Origin: Sweltsa coloradensis
Lineage: Eukaryota; Arthropoda; Insecta; Plecoptera; Chloroperlidae
Length of the DNA stretch: 64,000 nt
Direction: 5' to 3'
Assembly: GCA_024449915.1 (NCBI GenBank)
Contig: JAMZAV010003208.1
Span: forward strand, 1-64,000
Below the pieces are notes generated by a model, which had not been told where the DNA came from, made no database searches, and saw only the letters and a program-made list of their open reading frames with translations. Shown here piece by piece: positions 34,476 to 44,860 of the stretch; the stretch's first letter is position 1, and each line of letters opens with the position of its first letter. A program made the translations under genes and the position numbers.

Positions 34476-36125
34476 CGCAGATGCCTTAATTGTATTGTTG
34501 CACAGTGCTGATAGAAATGCAACATTAAAATACAAATTTTATTTTAAATTTGGATCTTGTATATCAAATTGTTCAAAACGTTTATTCTCGTCAATTCGTT
34601 GTGACTAATTAACAGTGATTGTGGTAATCACACCATCACCATTCAATTCACCACCTATGCAATGTTTATTTAAAACAGGATACCTGGCTGTAGGAATTTA
34701 TTAAATGCCAAATGTTACGGCTCCTTGTAAACCATTCAGCCCACAATATTTAGTTTATTTTCCACAACAAGTATTCCGATGAGTATGTCTAGCGATCAGC
34801 AAAGCTCTGCACCCCGGCCACACTTCAGTTGTTGCTTGTTGTGCACGTGACCAGTTGTGACGCGCCGTTTGTCTCATTGCAATCAACACCCACTTATTGC
34901 ACGGGACGTGACGACAGCCACAGCTGGCGGGTCAGACGATTATTTACTCCGGAGAGAGATAACAACGACCCCCTTTGATGATGTGATGATGGTGATGATG
35001 GTGAATTTATGATGACTAAGGCTGTTCGAGGCGATGAGTGGTGATTGAGTGGTGATAGATTGATTCGATGAAGGACGATTACAAAAAAACATGCTTTATG
35101 CGGGATTTCAACCTAAGTCCCTAATCGTATGTACCACCGCGGACGGCTACGACCCCTTTTTAAGACGATCCAGGAAAACAAATGCACCGACTCAAAAATT
35201 CGAAATAGTCTATGTAAACTTTATAAATAAAAAAATATTCAAAATTTGGACATTCAAAACATACAAAAATAATCAAACTTCGCCACCTACGGCGACCCAA
35301 CAGATATGAGGGCGCAATTTACACCAATTCACCGAAACCAACCAGTCACAACTCAATCGTCTCGATTAACAATACACAACCTCTAAAAATCTACATTAGT
35401 CACTAGTGTGCCGAGCTCCCCCCCCCCCCCCCCCCCCCCCCCCCCGCCGGCCCAAGCACAATACAAGTGTAAGCAAAGCTAGGTTCTGGGAATATAACGC
35501 ACCGGAGGCGGAAATCACCGGCCCATATCGCGCCTTGAGTCGACCTAGGGTGTGGGTGGACGCTGGTTACTATCTATTATACAACATCACTTATTGAAAT
35601 AGTACGAGTGTGCCACTTTCACTTTCAACCGGGCCTGCATACGATACCCCTTCCGCCTTCATAACACCAGGCTCGACCGCGATCGTTACAAAACTCGGCC
35701 CTGTTCTCCGTGTGATTGACCCAGTTTCGTTCCCCTCTGAGGCTTCCTCAGACGGTGGTGATCTTATGTAAGGTGGACCTACCTCTACTACGAGAGATGA
35801 ATTGAATACACCTTCGCTCCCACGCAAGACAGAACAAAACAAAACAAATCTACCTCCTTCCGTATAGCGGGCGAGACGCAGCTTTACACGTGGGGCTTCA
35901 ATGCTGTTGGGTGGGTGGGGGGTATCGGAATACTGCAGGCTGGATGTCATTTCGAACACGAGAAAAATACTTGGTATTGGTAGGGATGCCTGCTGTAGGG
36001 TACATATCAATTGCACTCGATGTGACCCTCTTCAGGTGTCTAACTAGGTTATTAGGTTGTGAGGGTAGTTCTGTAGGACTGTCGATCCTCTGCTGCTTGC
36101 AGGAAACCACGAAATAAATTTTAGT
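34476..36125. other. intergenic; long C run
   Basis: 27-bp uninterrupted C tract at about 35,419-35,445 and GATGATGGT-type short repeats at 34,976-35,010. A 141-codon minus frame (35591-36016) has no recognisable family. Confidence 0.4.
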
Positions 36126-36129
36126 CACA

Positions 36130-36200
36130 AGTGCCGATGGCTGGTTTCGAACTGTGACTCCCGAATCAGAGTGTCATGTGCTATGCGAATGAGCCAACTA
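36130..36200 (-). repeat. tRNA-like remnant, minus
   Basis: The reverse complement contains GAGTCACAGTTCGAAACCAGC after a plausible anticodon-arm region. SINE head or tRNA pseudogene. The nearby 35,996-36,035 sequence (GTAGGGTACA...GTGACCCTCTT) recurs at 18,666-18,705. Confidence 0.35.
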
Positions 36201-39068
36201 TGTCGGTTTGGATATGACGTTTCGCAATGTTGTGGGTTCAAATTCAATACTGAAGTGTTGCCTAAATATGGAGCTGAGAGTCATGTTTCAAATGCTGGTG
36301 TGTACTGTGTTGTGTATTCCAAACTGGAGATTTCTTCTCGCATATATCTCAAGAATGGCCCTAAATTTCAAATTTTTAACAGTCCTTTGTTACACTAGAT
36401 TTGAAGCAAGTCTCTAAACTTATTGCCTGAACTTTCTGAACCCCTGATCCTCCCGAGTGGTCGTTCTGGGCGTGTGCCTCGTTGCTTTCCGGAAGATTTC
36501 AAACTCGCAGTTTCGGCTGAAACAGTTTCTCACAACTTACAGTTCGTTTACGTGATTCGACCAACTCATTGTTGAGGCTACGACTTCTACTCGACAAGTA
36601 TTTCCTGTTATGTGCGTAATTCAACAGCTCTCTTCCCAAGCTTTTTATCACACACGAATTTTTGTTTTAGTCCGCTGTGGAAACATGATTGTCACCTTAT
36701 CTAACGCGAGCAAAAACCCTTTGAAAGGTAAAATAATACGAAATTATTATGCCGACAATTTAGATTTGACGCAGACAAGTGCGTTTATACTTAGATATAT
36801 AAGGTTTCAAGAATTGGTTACTCATGCTCTTCTGTGGGTATATGTATATTTATTTAATTTTGCTCAAGTCCAGTTACTCAATGTTTGATCGATGCTTTCA
36901 AGTTTCATTACGCCCAATGTTGGAAAAGTCATAAGTATGTGTATTATTCCGTTTGTTTGTTCCCACATCGACCAGGAGCTTTTATAACAAGGTGACTCCC
37001 AGATTCTGATGGTTGAGTACTGAAATACCAAATATTCTCCAATAACGTTTACAACAACTGAATAGTAAATTATCTAACCGGTAATTGCCTATAAAGCTAT
37101 GTCGACTAAAATCACCGAAAATAATTATACTTTGCATGATAGTTTTAAATTTCAAATTATGTCTGTGCGGATAGATGTTTTGACAGTCGGTTCGGTTCGG
37201 GTACTAAACTGCTAAAAATAGATAGATCATTCAATTATTATTTTTTCACTTAAATACAGCATTGCTGCAATTTTACATTGAGGTCCTAGGATATAATAAA
37301 TTTAAAATCATATTATAAAACATATAATATATAGTAATAGTAAAAATAAAAAAGTCTTGCTAATTTAATTTACACGTGAAGAATCTTTAGTTATAATTTT
37401 CTCCCAATTCATTTTCTATTGTCACATTAATGAATGACATTTCGTGTATGGCTTTAAAAATTGTCTGGACCGGCACCTCCACCAACAAAGTATTAAATCC
37501 TGGACCGGCACCTCCAGCACCCCTAAAAAATATGTGATTTTATTACCTGAATCTCTGGGTACCCTGTTTTTACTATTGGGTCGGCCTCCAAATTTCCGAC
37601 TCCTCCCGAAATGTCCGGTACCCGCACACCACTATTGAAAACTTTATCATTCAACAAAGTTTTGTAATTCTGTCGCATATTTTTTAAATTTAGTTTTCAA
37701 TGTAAAAAACGTGCTTAGTAGTTCCACAGTACGAATGATTTTCAATTTTAATTATAGTCGGCCTAACGCGATATTTATTTTTTTGATTCTATTAAAGTTG
37801 ATCAATTCTACTTATATGGGAGTAATTGTAACGTAAGTCAAAGTTATTTTTTCGTCATTGTCACCGATTCTCCAATACTTTTACTGTTGTCGCTATCGCA
37901 ATGAACATTTGCTGATTACCATCCCCTATCTGATGATCACTGGAATGAATCTGCAATCGCTCGCTAGAAAGCTATCCCCAGTTAGGTGTGTTCACAATAT
38001 TTTTAGGTGTCTCTAATAACGATAAAATTATGCTAATTTATAAAATATCAAAATGATTATCTCAATCGTTCCTACCTTAGTTATAACCTAGCGTAATTGT
38101 TCGTGATTCGTGAATACACTTGTTTCCAAAGGTACCTCGGGCCTACATATCGTACCGGAGGTAATTGCCTATAATAATCTTATAGGTGTTATTGCCCTAG
38201 GTAGTTCTGCAATCCTGTATAATTAATAGGTTATGCTAGATCTTTGCTACGTAAGACGGTTGCAATTTGCAAAACAAAATCCTAATATGACATCACACTT
38301 ATTTTCGTGTGTGCACTTTTCTAGGAAATCCCCTCGTCTTCGACTTGTTTCCCCGAGCATAGCTGTGTTAATTATCCGGTAGTTCCAAGATCTCTAGTGC
38401 TGGGATGCTGTGACTGGTTTCCATGGTAACCGCAGAGCCGGATCTTCCTCGCTGCATGGTGACGTAACATCCATGTGTTAGGTGGGTACTTGGTAGTACC
38501 CTCCCACCCATAATATTACTCACGCATTCTAACATGCAATCTCGATCGTGCATAGCTTGCATTATTTACATCAGGCTCGACGAGATGTTTCAATCCATGT
38601 TTATTGCGAAGAAGATTGGGAATTGGATTTTTTATTTCCCATCAAAGTGAAGTGTACACGTAGTCAAAGAATATTTGCTGTGTATATGAAAGATTCATGA
38701 CGTAGTTCTCAGTGGGTGATTAACATTGCTATAGCGCATTCATTTCTAATGCATCTATAACACATTATTGATTTCCTGACACTCGATTTGTTTTCGATCA
38801 GTTCTCAATATCTCAAGTTTCAATTACGAAATTCCATTACTTCAATTACTAAATTAAGTACAAGGGCTACAAGGTATATAAGGCACCTAAGATGCAGAAA
38901 TCTACAAACAGGCATGTTGCATGCTTTTGTGTGGTTATCACGGTCTTTAGGACAACATCTCGGTATCATCCACAAAAAACTAATTTCAATTATTCATGTA
39001 CGGTTCACGACGAATCATCTCCGGAGCCGTTCACTAAAACTGAGTCGGAAGTGTTTTCATATATAACG
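36200..39068. other. intergenic; nothing recognised
   Basis: AT-rich, no defensible exon, no long repeat seen. Confidence 0.35.
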
Positions 39069-39099
39069 AAGTCACTGTTCGTTTAACGAACAGTGACTT
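39069..39099. repeat. perfect 15+1+15 palindrome
   Basis: AAGTCACTGTTCGTT and its exact complement are separated by one T. Confidence 0.95.
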
Positions 39100-39829
39100 T
39101 GAAAAGAATATATTTTTATTTATTTGCATGTACATTGTAACTGTTTACGCAATATGTCTTAGATTTGTCCGTACAGTGGAAGTCACCGTGTGGAGGTGTT
39201 ACAACACAGCTTGTACGGCATTCTGAAGCCGAACTGTACACAAATATTCCTGTTGGCATTCTTCGCGGGACTATTGCCAGAGATCGCGCCCGTATCTTCC
39301 TTCCTATTCTACGTCACCTCATTTCGAAATGCGTCCACTACAACTGTCGTTGCTCCCAAAACATCGGATGAAAGAACAGTGTGGCATTCTTTCGTCACCA
39401 GCATGAATATTTGGCCGGGAAACAGAAGTCAGAAACGGTGTAGTCAATTCTTGCTTTTGAATCTTTATTGGCGATGGGCATCAACTATTGGCGGAAATCG
39501 GAATACTTCAGATGGGAGAGTATGGTGTGAAAATAATACAAAGGCCCTATATTATATTATCATTTTAGATATATATTTTTATTGAACAGATTTGTATTTG
39601 CCTAAAATATGGAGATGCAAGTAGTCCTTGACACACAGATTTAAGAAATTCCTACTCTAAAATTATTTCAGTAAAACACCCATTGCGTTAGACTCACTCT
39701 TTTTTTTGTAGCTCCAAGGGAACAATGAAGAAAAGGTGTACTTTGTACCTTTAAACATAAATTATTTAAATATGGTAGAAGTAACGCCCCCTCCCCCCCC
39801 CCCCCTCCGGATAGTAATCATCATAAGTA

Positions 39830-40606
39830 ACTAGGAAAACGCTAAAGTCCCGCCGCGTTGATGGATGAGCGTTTTTTTTGTAAGTTTTTGTTTGCGTTTT
39901 TTGCGTTTGTTTGCACTTTTCCTTTGCAAGTGCTTTTTGAATGCATTGTAGGTGATTGTTGTCAAGTTTCTATTGTTACTTGTTAATAGGTATTATAAAC
40001 CCAAAAAAACTCATATTAAAACCTTTATTTCTGTGGATTCTGACAAAATTTTTCAACTTTTTCTTTCAAAAGGTACTACATCACCATAACCTTAATGTCC
40101 ATGTGAAATCTGAACGTTGTAGCCCCACCCGTTTGGTCAGAATCGGCCCAAATGTGACGAAAATATCGCACTAAAAATTGAAAAACTAATATTAAAACCT
40201 TTATTTCTATAGATTCTAGCTAACTTTTTCAACTTTTTCTTTCAAAAAATACTACATCACCATAATCTTAATGTCCATGTGAAATATGAACGTTGTAGCC
40301 CCACCCGTTTGGTCAGAATCGGCCCAAATGTGACGAAAATATCGCACTAAAAATCGAAAAAAATCGTAAAAGTACGATATTCATGAGAAATATTTCTTCG
40401 ATTGTACCCAAATCAAAAGCAATACACCTCTAAGTTCAGAGAAACGAAGGTCCCCTCAAAATTTCATCAAGATCGCTTATGCCGTTTGCCCGGAAATCCT
40501 GCTAACAAACAGACAAAAATACAAAAAAAAAAAAAAAAAAAACTTGGAGCTAAATTTTTTGGGGTCAGTGAATTGAAGTTTTCGCTTCGCTCGCTACGCT
40601 CATCCA
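39830..40606 (-). mobile_element. Helentron/DINE-1-like element, copy 3
   Basis: Left end ACTAGGAAAACGC (reverse of the CTAG end), subterminal GGATGAGCG, right end CGCTACGCTCATCCA. The middle carries two tandem 165-170-bp units (starts about 40,010 and 40,178) different from those of other copies, then the shared right-hand block. Confidence 0.6.
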
Positions 40607-41588
40607 TTATGTGGTGTTATGCACTATGTTTACAATAAGTAAACCCGTCTCGATGGACCAAGTTTGTTAACTGATCCTCGCCATCCATCGTTACTGGGGC
40701 CAGTTATCCATTTTAATGGTGAAATGAACCCTAAAAAGAAAAACATCCAAGACTGTAAAGTTTATGAATGTAAACAGAACAGCGAAGCACGTAATAAAAA
40801 GTGTTCGTCTATATCGCGAATGTGGGTCCTGATCCTCGGTCTGGTGGCTTCCGAGAGTCACGGCTGTTGCGAATTAGCCACACTTGTGACTACCAGCTCG
40901 ACTATTGGCATGTCCGGTGACGTCACGCACACTTAAGCTGTTAACTCGGCAACAGTTCTGATTGGTCGACCGTCTTACTGTACAGGAAGTGCCAGAAAAT
41001 GTGCATCTACGTTGATCAGTCTTGATTGGAGCTGCTGGTGAGTTTAATTTAAATGGACGGTAAATTGAAATAGACTGATTGAATCTCGTCGAGTCTAGAG
41101 TGCGAGTCTAGTAAGCCCCCATTTCAGAGACGGAGTGATTTAACCTTTTGGCTCCAATTGATGTTTCTGTTTTGTTGGTTATGACGTGAACTATTCGGCG
41201 CCCGATGGGTGGTTTGGATTCATGTCATTATTAATTAATGAACGGGAAGAAGACTGAAGACGGAATAGCCGTCGTTGAGGAAATGATGGTGTTATTAGAA
41301 GGAATTGAGACGCAGGAAATGATACCCTTCGCTTCCTCTCCAAGATCCAAGACTCCTTACGCCTTGCGTGATGTCTACACGATGAGCGACGCACCTGAAG
41401 AGGTTCTTGCTGTTATCGTTTGTCAGGATCCAATTCTTGGGTTACACCATCGGAAGACACGGTGTTACTTTATGATGGTGGAAGAACTAGTGAGTGCTGA
41501 CGATGTTCTGGCTGACTTGGATTGTGCATGCTGGAAAAGGTCCTCGGAATTCAATTCCGCCGCTTATACCATCACATTGACGGAAGTG
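40607..41588. other. intergenic; unrecognised open frame 41239-41612
   Basis: The plus frame starting ATG 41239 is open for 124 codons (acidic, Met/Glu/Val-rich). It runs into a SINE at its 3' end and I see no domain or splice signal that supports a gene. Confidence 0.25.
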
Positions 41589-41589
41589 T

Positions 41590-41735
41590 TGGTGGGCGCT
41601 AAGCTGACTTGATTCGGGAGGTCCCCGGGTTCGAATCCCGTCGAGACCCGGCATCCTGACTGAAGGTTTTTCCGAGGTTTTCTCAGTCGTTAAGAATGCA
41701 AGGGATTGAGTCCTTTAAACCCTCGGACATCCCTC
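41590..41735 (+). repeat. tRNA-headed SINE copy
   Basis: The tRNA-like head ends GTCCCCGGGTTCGAATCCCG. It is followed by ATCCTGACTGAAGGTTTTTC and TTTTCCGAGGTTTTCTCAG, then GCAAGGGATTGAGTC. The same order recurs at 51.9 kb and on the minus strand at 43.8 and 3.6 kb. Confidence 0.7.
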
Positions 41736-42228
41736 ACAAACTTTCCTATCGTACAGTTCACTGAGGGGTATTGCACCTATAACAGGTTTCCACGATAAAA
41801 ATTAAATTCACCTAGGTGTGATTTATTGTGCACGTGGGAACTTAAAGCAGTGCTGACAAGTGACATCTGCTGCCACCACGTACGTGTCCCACGAGTGACT
41901 CGTGAATCTTCTCCTCGAGTTCTTCGTGTTCCCGTTAACGTTGTTATTATTATGTAGGCTACAACAACAGTAGTTTTATTCACGGTGCGGAAATTAACTG
42001 GATGGAAGACCGGAAGACGTTAATGAATGTAGGAACAAATCTTGTCGTAATTAGCAAAGATTATCTAATGATAGCCCCTGGTGGAGTCGGAGTAGTCTAG
42101 AACGCGCGATCGGAATGTGTAGCGTTTGAGTAATTGGCCATGAATTCAACGGTATTCAACGCCGTTGTTTTACTTCCGTTTGTGTCCGATGCTCAACCAA
42201 GTGCATGGTGGCGCTTAGGTCTAATCGT

Positions 42229-43073
42229 CGTGGATGAGCGAAGCGTGTAAGGCGGGTTATCGAAGGGGACGCCCCGAAACGCCCACTTATATTCCGTTGT
42301 GAACCAAGTTCAGATATAATTCGTACATTAGTATAGGGTAAACATAAAACTGTAATTTTTTACAACTGACAGTCACACCTCAGTCATAAGCTATAGTTTG
42401 CGTTAAGTCTTAAACTGCGTCTCAAGAAAAAAGTTACAGGAATCGCATCAGACATATTCTTGTGATTCTTGTGTTCACAAATGACGGAATGTTTTTCATA
42501 CCAATGTTGCAAATCAAAATATCAACCCTAGGACAGGACAGGAATCAGACATATTGTTGTGATTCTTGTTTCCACAAATGATGCGGAATGCTGATATTTT
42601 GGGCGTAGACGATTTTAGAGATTCGTTTTCATCATAACAATTGTTGCAAATCAAATCAACCCAACAATCAACACCAACAACAATCAACAGGCCAGAATGT
42701 TAAATTACACCGGGCCGCTTCGCAAACGTATGCACTAGGCCTATACCTACCTCCTACATTCCTACGCTAGAATATTTTCATAATTTTTTATTTTGTTATT
42801 TTTAAGTTTGTACCCAAATTTCAAAGCCAGCATAATATACGTTGAGTTGTTTAGAAGGTACCCTGAAAATGTCATCAAGATCGGAGCAGCCTTTTAAAGA
42901 AAGAACACTGCAGTAAAAATCGTAAAAATCATAATTTCAAGCTCCCTTGAATATTTTCATCTCGACCTGAGTATTATCCGGTAGAGACAAACTGACAAAA
43001 CCAAAACACAAAAACCCCGACTTTTTTACTCGGAGTCGGGGTATAGTCAATTAAGTCTTTGCTACGCTAATCC
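42229..43073 (+). mobile_element. possible divergent member of the GGATGAGCG family
   Basis: GGATGAGCGAAGCG at the left is inverted as TTGCTACGCTAATCC at the right, with GTCATCAAGATCGGAGCAGC resembling the conserved block of the other copies. No CTAG end was found, so assignment is tentative. Confidence 0.35.
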
Positions 43074-43780
43074 AAATATAAGTAACCATTTGTTACTGAC
43101 CATACAAGTACAATTCAATTTTCAATAATTTTGTGTTTAAATCTACAATTTTATAGTAGAGAAGGTGCCATGGAATGGCCGAATTGGCACTCTCACAGGC
43201 GATTGCAGCGTTTTCCTCACTTTCAACCATTCTTGCAAAGGAATTATCACATTCAAGGCAGCTAGGGTATATTATATATAATATATTAAATAAAAACCCG
43301 ACTGCACTGTCGTGAAGTTATTATCGCAGCTCGTCTGGCGCATGCGCTCTTGAGAAGCTTCACGGACAAAACCACTTGAGCAAAACAATTTGACGCTGGA
43401 TGGAAGGTGCTACGTGTAATTTGAAACGTGACGAGTTCAGATAACCTGCCAAGCGGACAATTGACTTAGTTTTTACATTCTTACGGTATTGAATTTGAAA
43501 GCATTGGCGTTTAGTATTTTTTGACGTATGCCTTCAGGTTCAGGACTTCCTTCAAGCATCTGATAAAATGTTCTAAGACTCGGCCTGAGAGGGTACAAAT
43601 TACTATGTTGTCTTCTCGTCATTTCTCAAGTTGATTATTTATTAAAATATTTTACAATTTTTGATTTATGAAGGATCGAAGGAGTTTATGTCGGTGTATT
43701 TATTTTTAATTTTCGACGTTCTTAGCAGAGCAAAAAAGCAAAATTTTTACATTTTTCTTATTGCATTTGCATTAACGATT

Positions 43781-43895
43781 GAAGAAAACCTCGGATAAAA
43801 CCTAGTCAGAATTGCCAGTCGCGACGGGATTCGAATCCGACTCGGGGCATTCCGAATCAGAGTCAAGCGCTTAGCGCTCAAACTAACACTGTGTA
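43781..43895 (-). repeat. tRNA-headed SINE copy (minus)
   Basis: The reverse complement has a tRNA-like head with GTCGGATTCGAATCCCGTCG, then TTCTGACTAGGTTTTATCCG and AGGTTTTCTTC. Same family as 41,590-41,735. Confidence 0.7.
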
Positions 43896-44678
43896 AGCGA
43901 CTAGCAAGGAACGAAGCAAGCAAGGAAGGAAGATATAGCAAGGAAGCAAACAAGGCAGGTCACAAGCCGTTAGTTATAACCTGGTCTTCCGTTCAGACAC
44001 CACCATCCTCCTCCTCTTCTCTTCTCTTTCATCTTGGCTACAATTTGCCTGTACTGCCCCGGGCTCTCAACATGTAAGACCGGTTTCTTATTTGCCTGCC
44101 CGAATGTCTTCCGCAGCAGGGTCGGTGGGAGGAGCACTCACTGGAAGTCTTCAAAGAACGCAATAAAATAAGATTTAAAAAACATCCAGGTAAAAAAAAT
44201 GGTTTAAAGGAAGTTGGAAGATTCTTGTAGCTCGGATTGGCCGAGCTCTTTCCTCGTTTGTCTCTCTGGCATTTCCCCCTGTTGACCTCGAGCCGAGATC
44301 GTCGGCGACCCTCCCGCAGCTCCGAGCATACCTGTGCGTGATTGTCACGAGACGAGGAGGGCAGGGCGCTGGCCAAGGTCGGTGCAACACAGACGTAGAC
44401 GTCTTCGGAGTAGGTGCCCTAACCGGAGGGTGGTTGTGCTGCCCTTGTGTGATGTGAGGCTGCGAAGCTGAGAAGAAGATCTAGTGGGTCCAGTGGCGTA
44501 TAGGTCCTGCTACAACACAGCTAGCTGCCCGCAATCGCACCTATGAAACAATCGGAAACAATAGGAAAAAAACGAGTGCTGCTGCTGATGATACGATGGT
44601 AATTGGTAAACAAACGTGGAAGACTTGCTGCTTTCAGTAAAATTATTACATAAAAAAAATGCGAATGTTATAATGATT
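43896..44678. other. GC-richer intergenic stretch
   Basis: 44,040-44,480 is richer in G+C than its surroundings, with overlapping open frames on the minus strand but no recognised domain. CAGTGGCGTATAGG at 44,491 resembles a hAT end but no partner was found. Confidence 0.3.
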
Positions 44679-44860
44679 AATGATTTTATGGAAATCAATC
44701 CAGAAATTACAAAATCCATCTCAACGGGGTATCGAACCCCGTCTCCCAATTGACGGTCGGGTGCTTTACCCCTAAGCTACCAAGACGGTTAACTTCATAA
44801 CATCTGGATTGCTGAGATGGATTTTTGTAATTTCTGGATTGATTTCCATAAAATCAATTA
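44679..44860. mobile_element. foldback element whose loop is a tRNA-Asp-like sequence
   Basis: Arms 44679-44725 and 44812-44860 are inverted copies containing GAAATCAATCCAGAAATTAC. Between and partly within them is a tRNA-like sequence on the minus strand. Confidence 0.75.
44718..44786 (-). tRNA. tRNA-Asp(GTC)-like sequence, probably a pseudogene
   Basis: Read on the minus strand it begins GTCTTGGTAGCTTAGGGGTA. The acceptor strands GTCTTGG/TTGAGAT pair at all seven positions, counting G-U. The anticodon stem CCCGA/TTGGG closes a 7-nt loop with GTC at 34-36. The T-arm CGGGG-TTCGATA-CCCCG is perfect. The weak acceptor stem, C at position 33 and short D-arm suggest a tRNA-derived sequence rather than a functional gene. 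It lies in the loop of a foldback element. Confidence 0.45.

Noticed and set aside
35591..36016. 141-codon minus frame
   Set aside because: Longest unexplained frame in the window, but no family motif, no splice context and it lies among repeats; a codon-usage or transcript test would decide.
41239..41612. 124-codon plus frame with ATG
   Set aside because: Runs into a SINE, no domain recognised, no promoter or splice evidence.
44038..44376. GC-rich minus frames of about 112 codons
   Set aside because: Basic, low-complexity composition on overlapping frames with no motif; GC content alone explains them.
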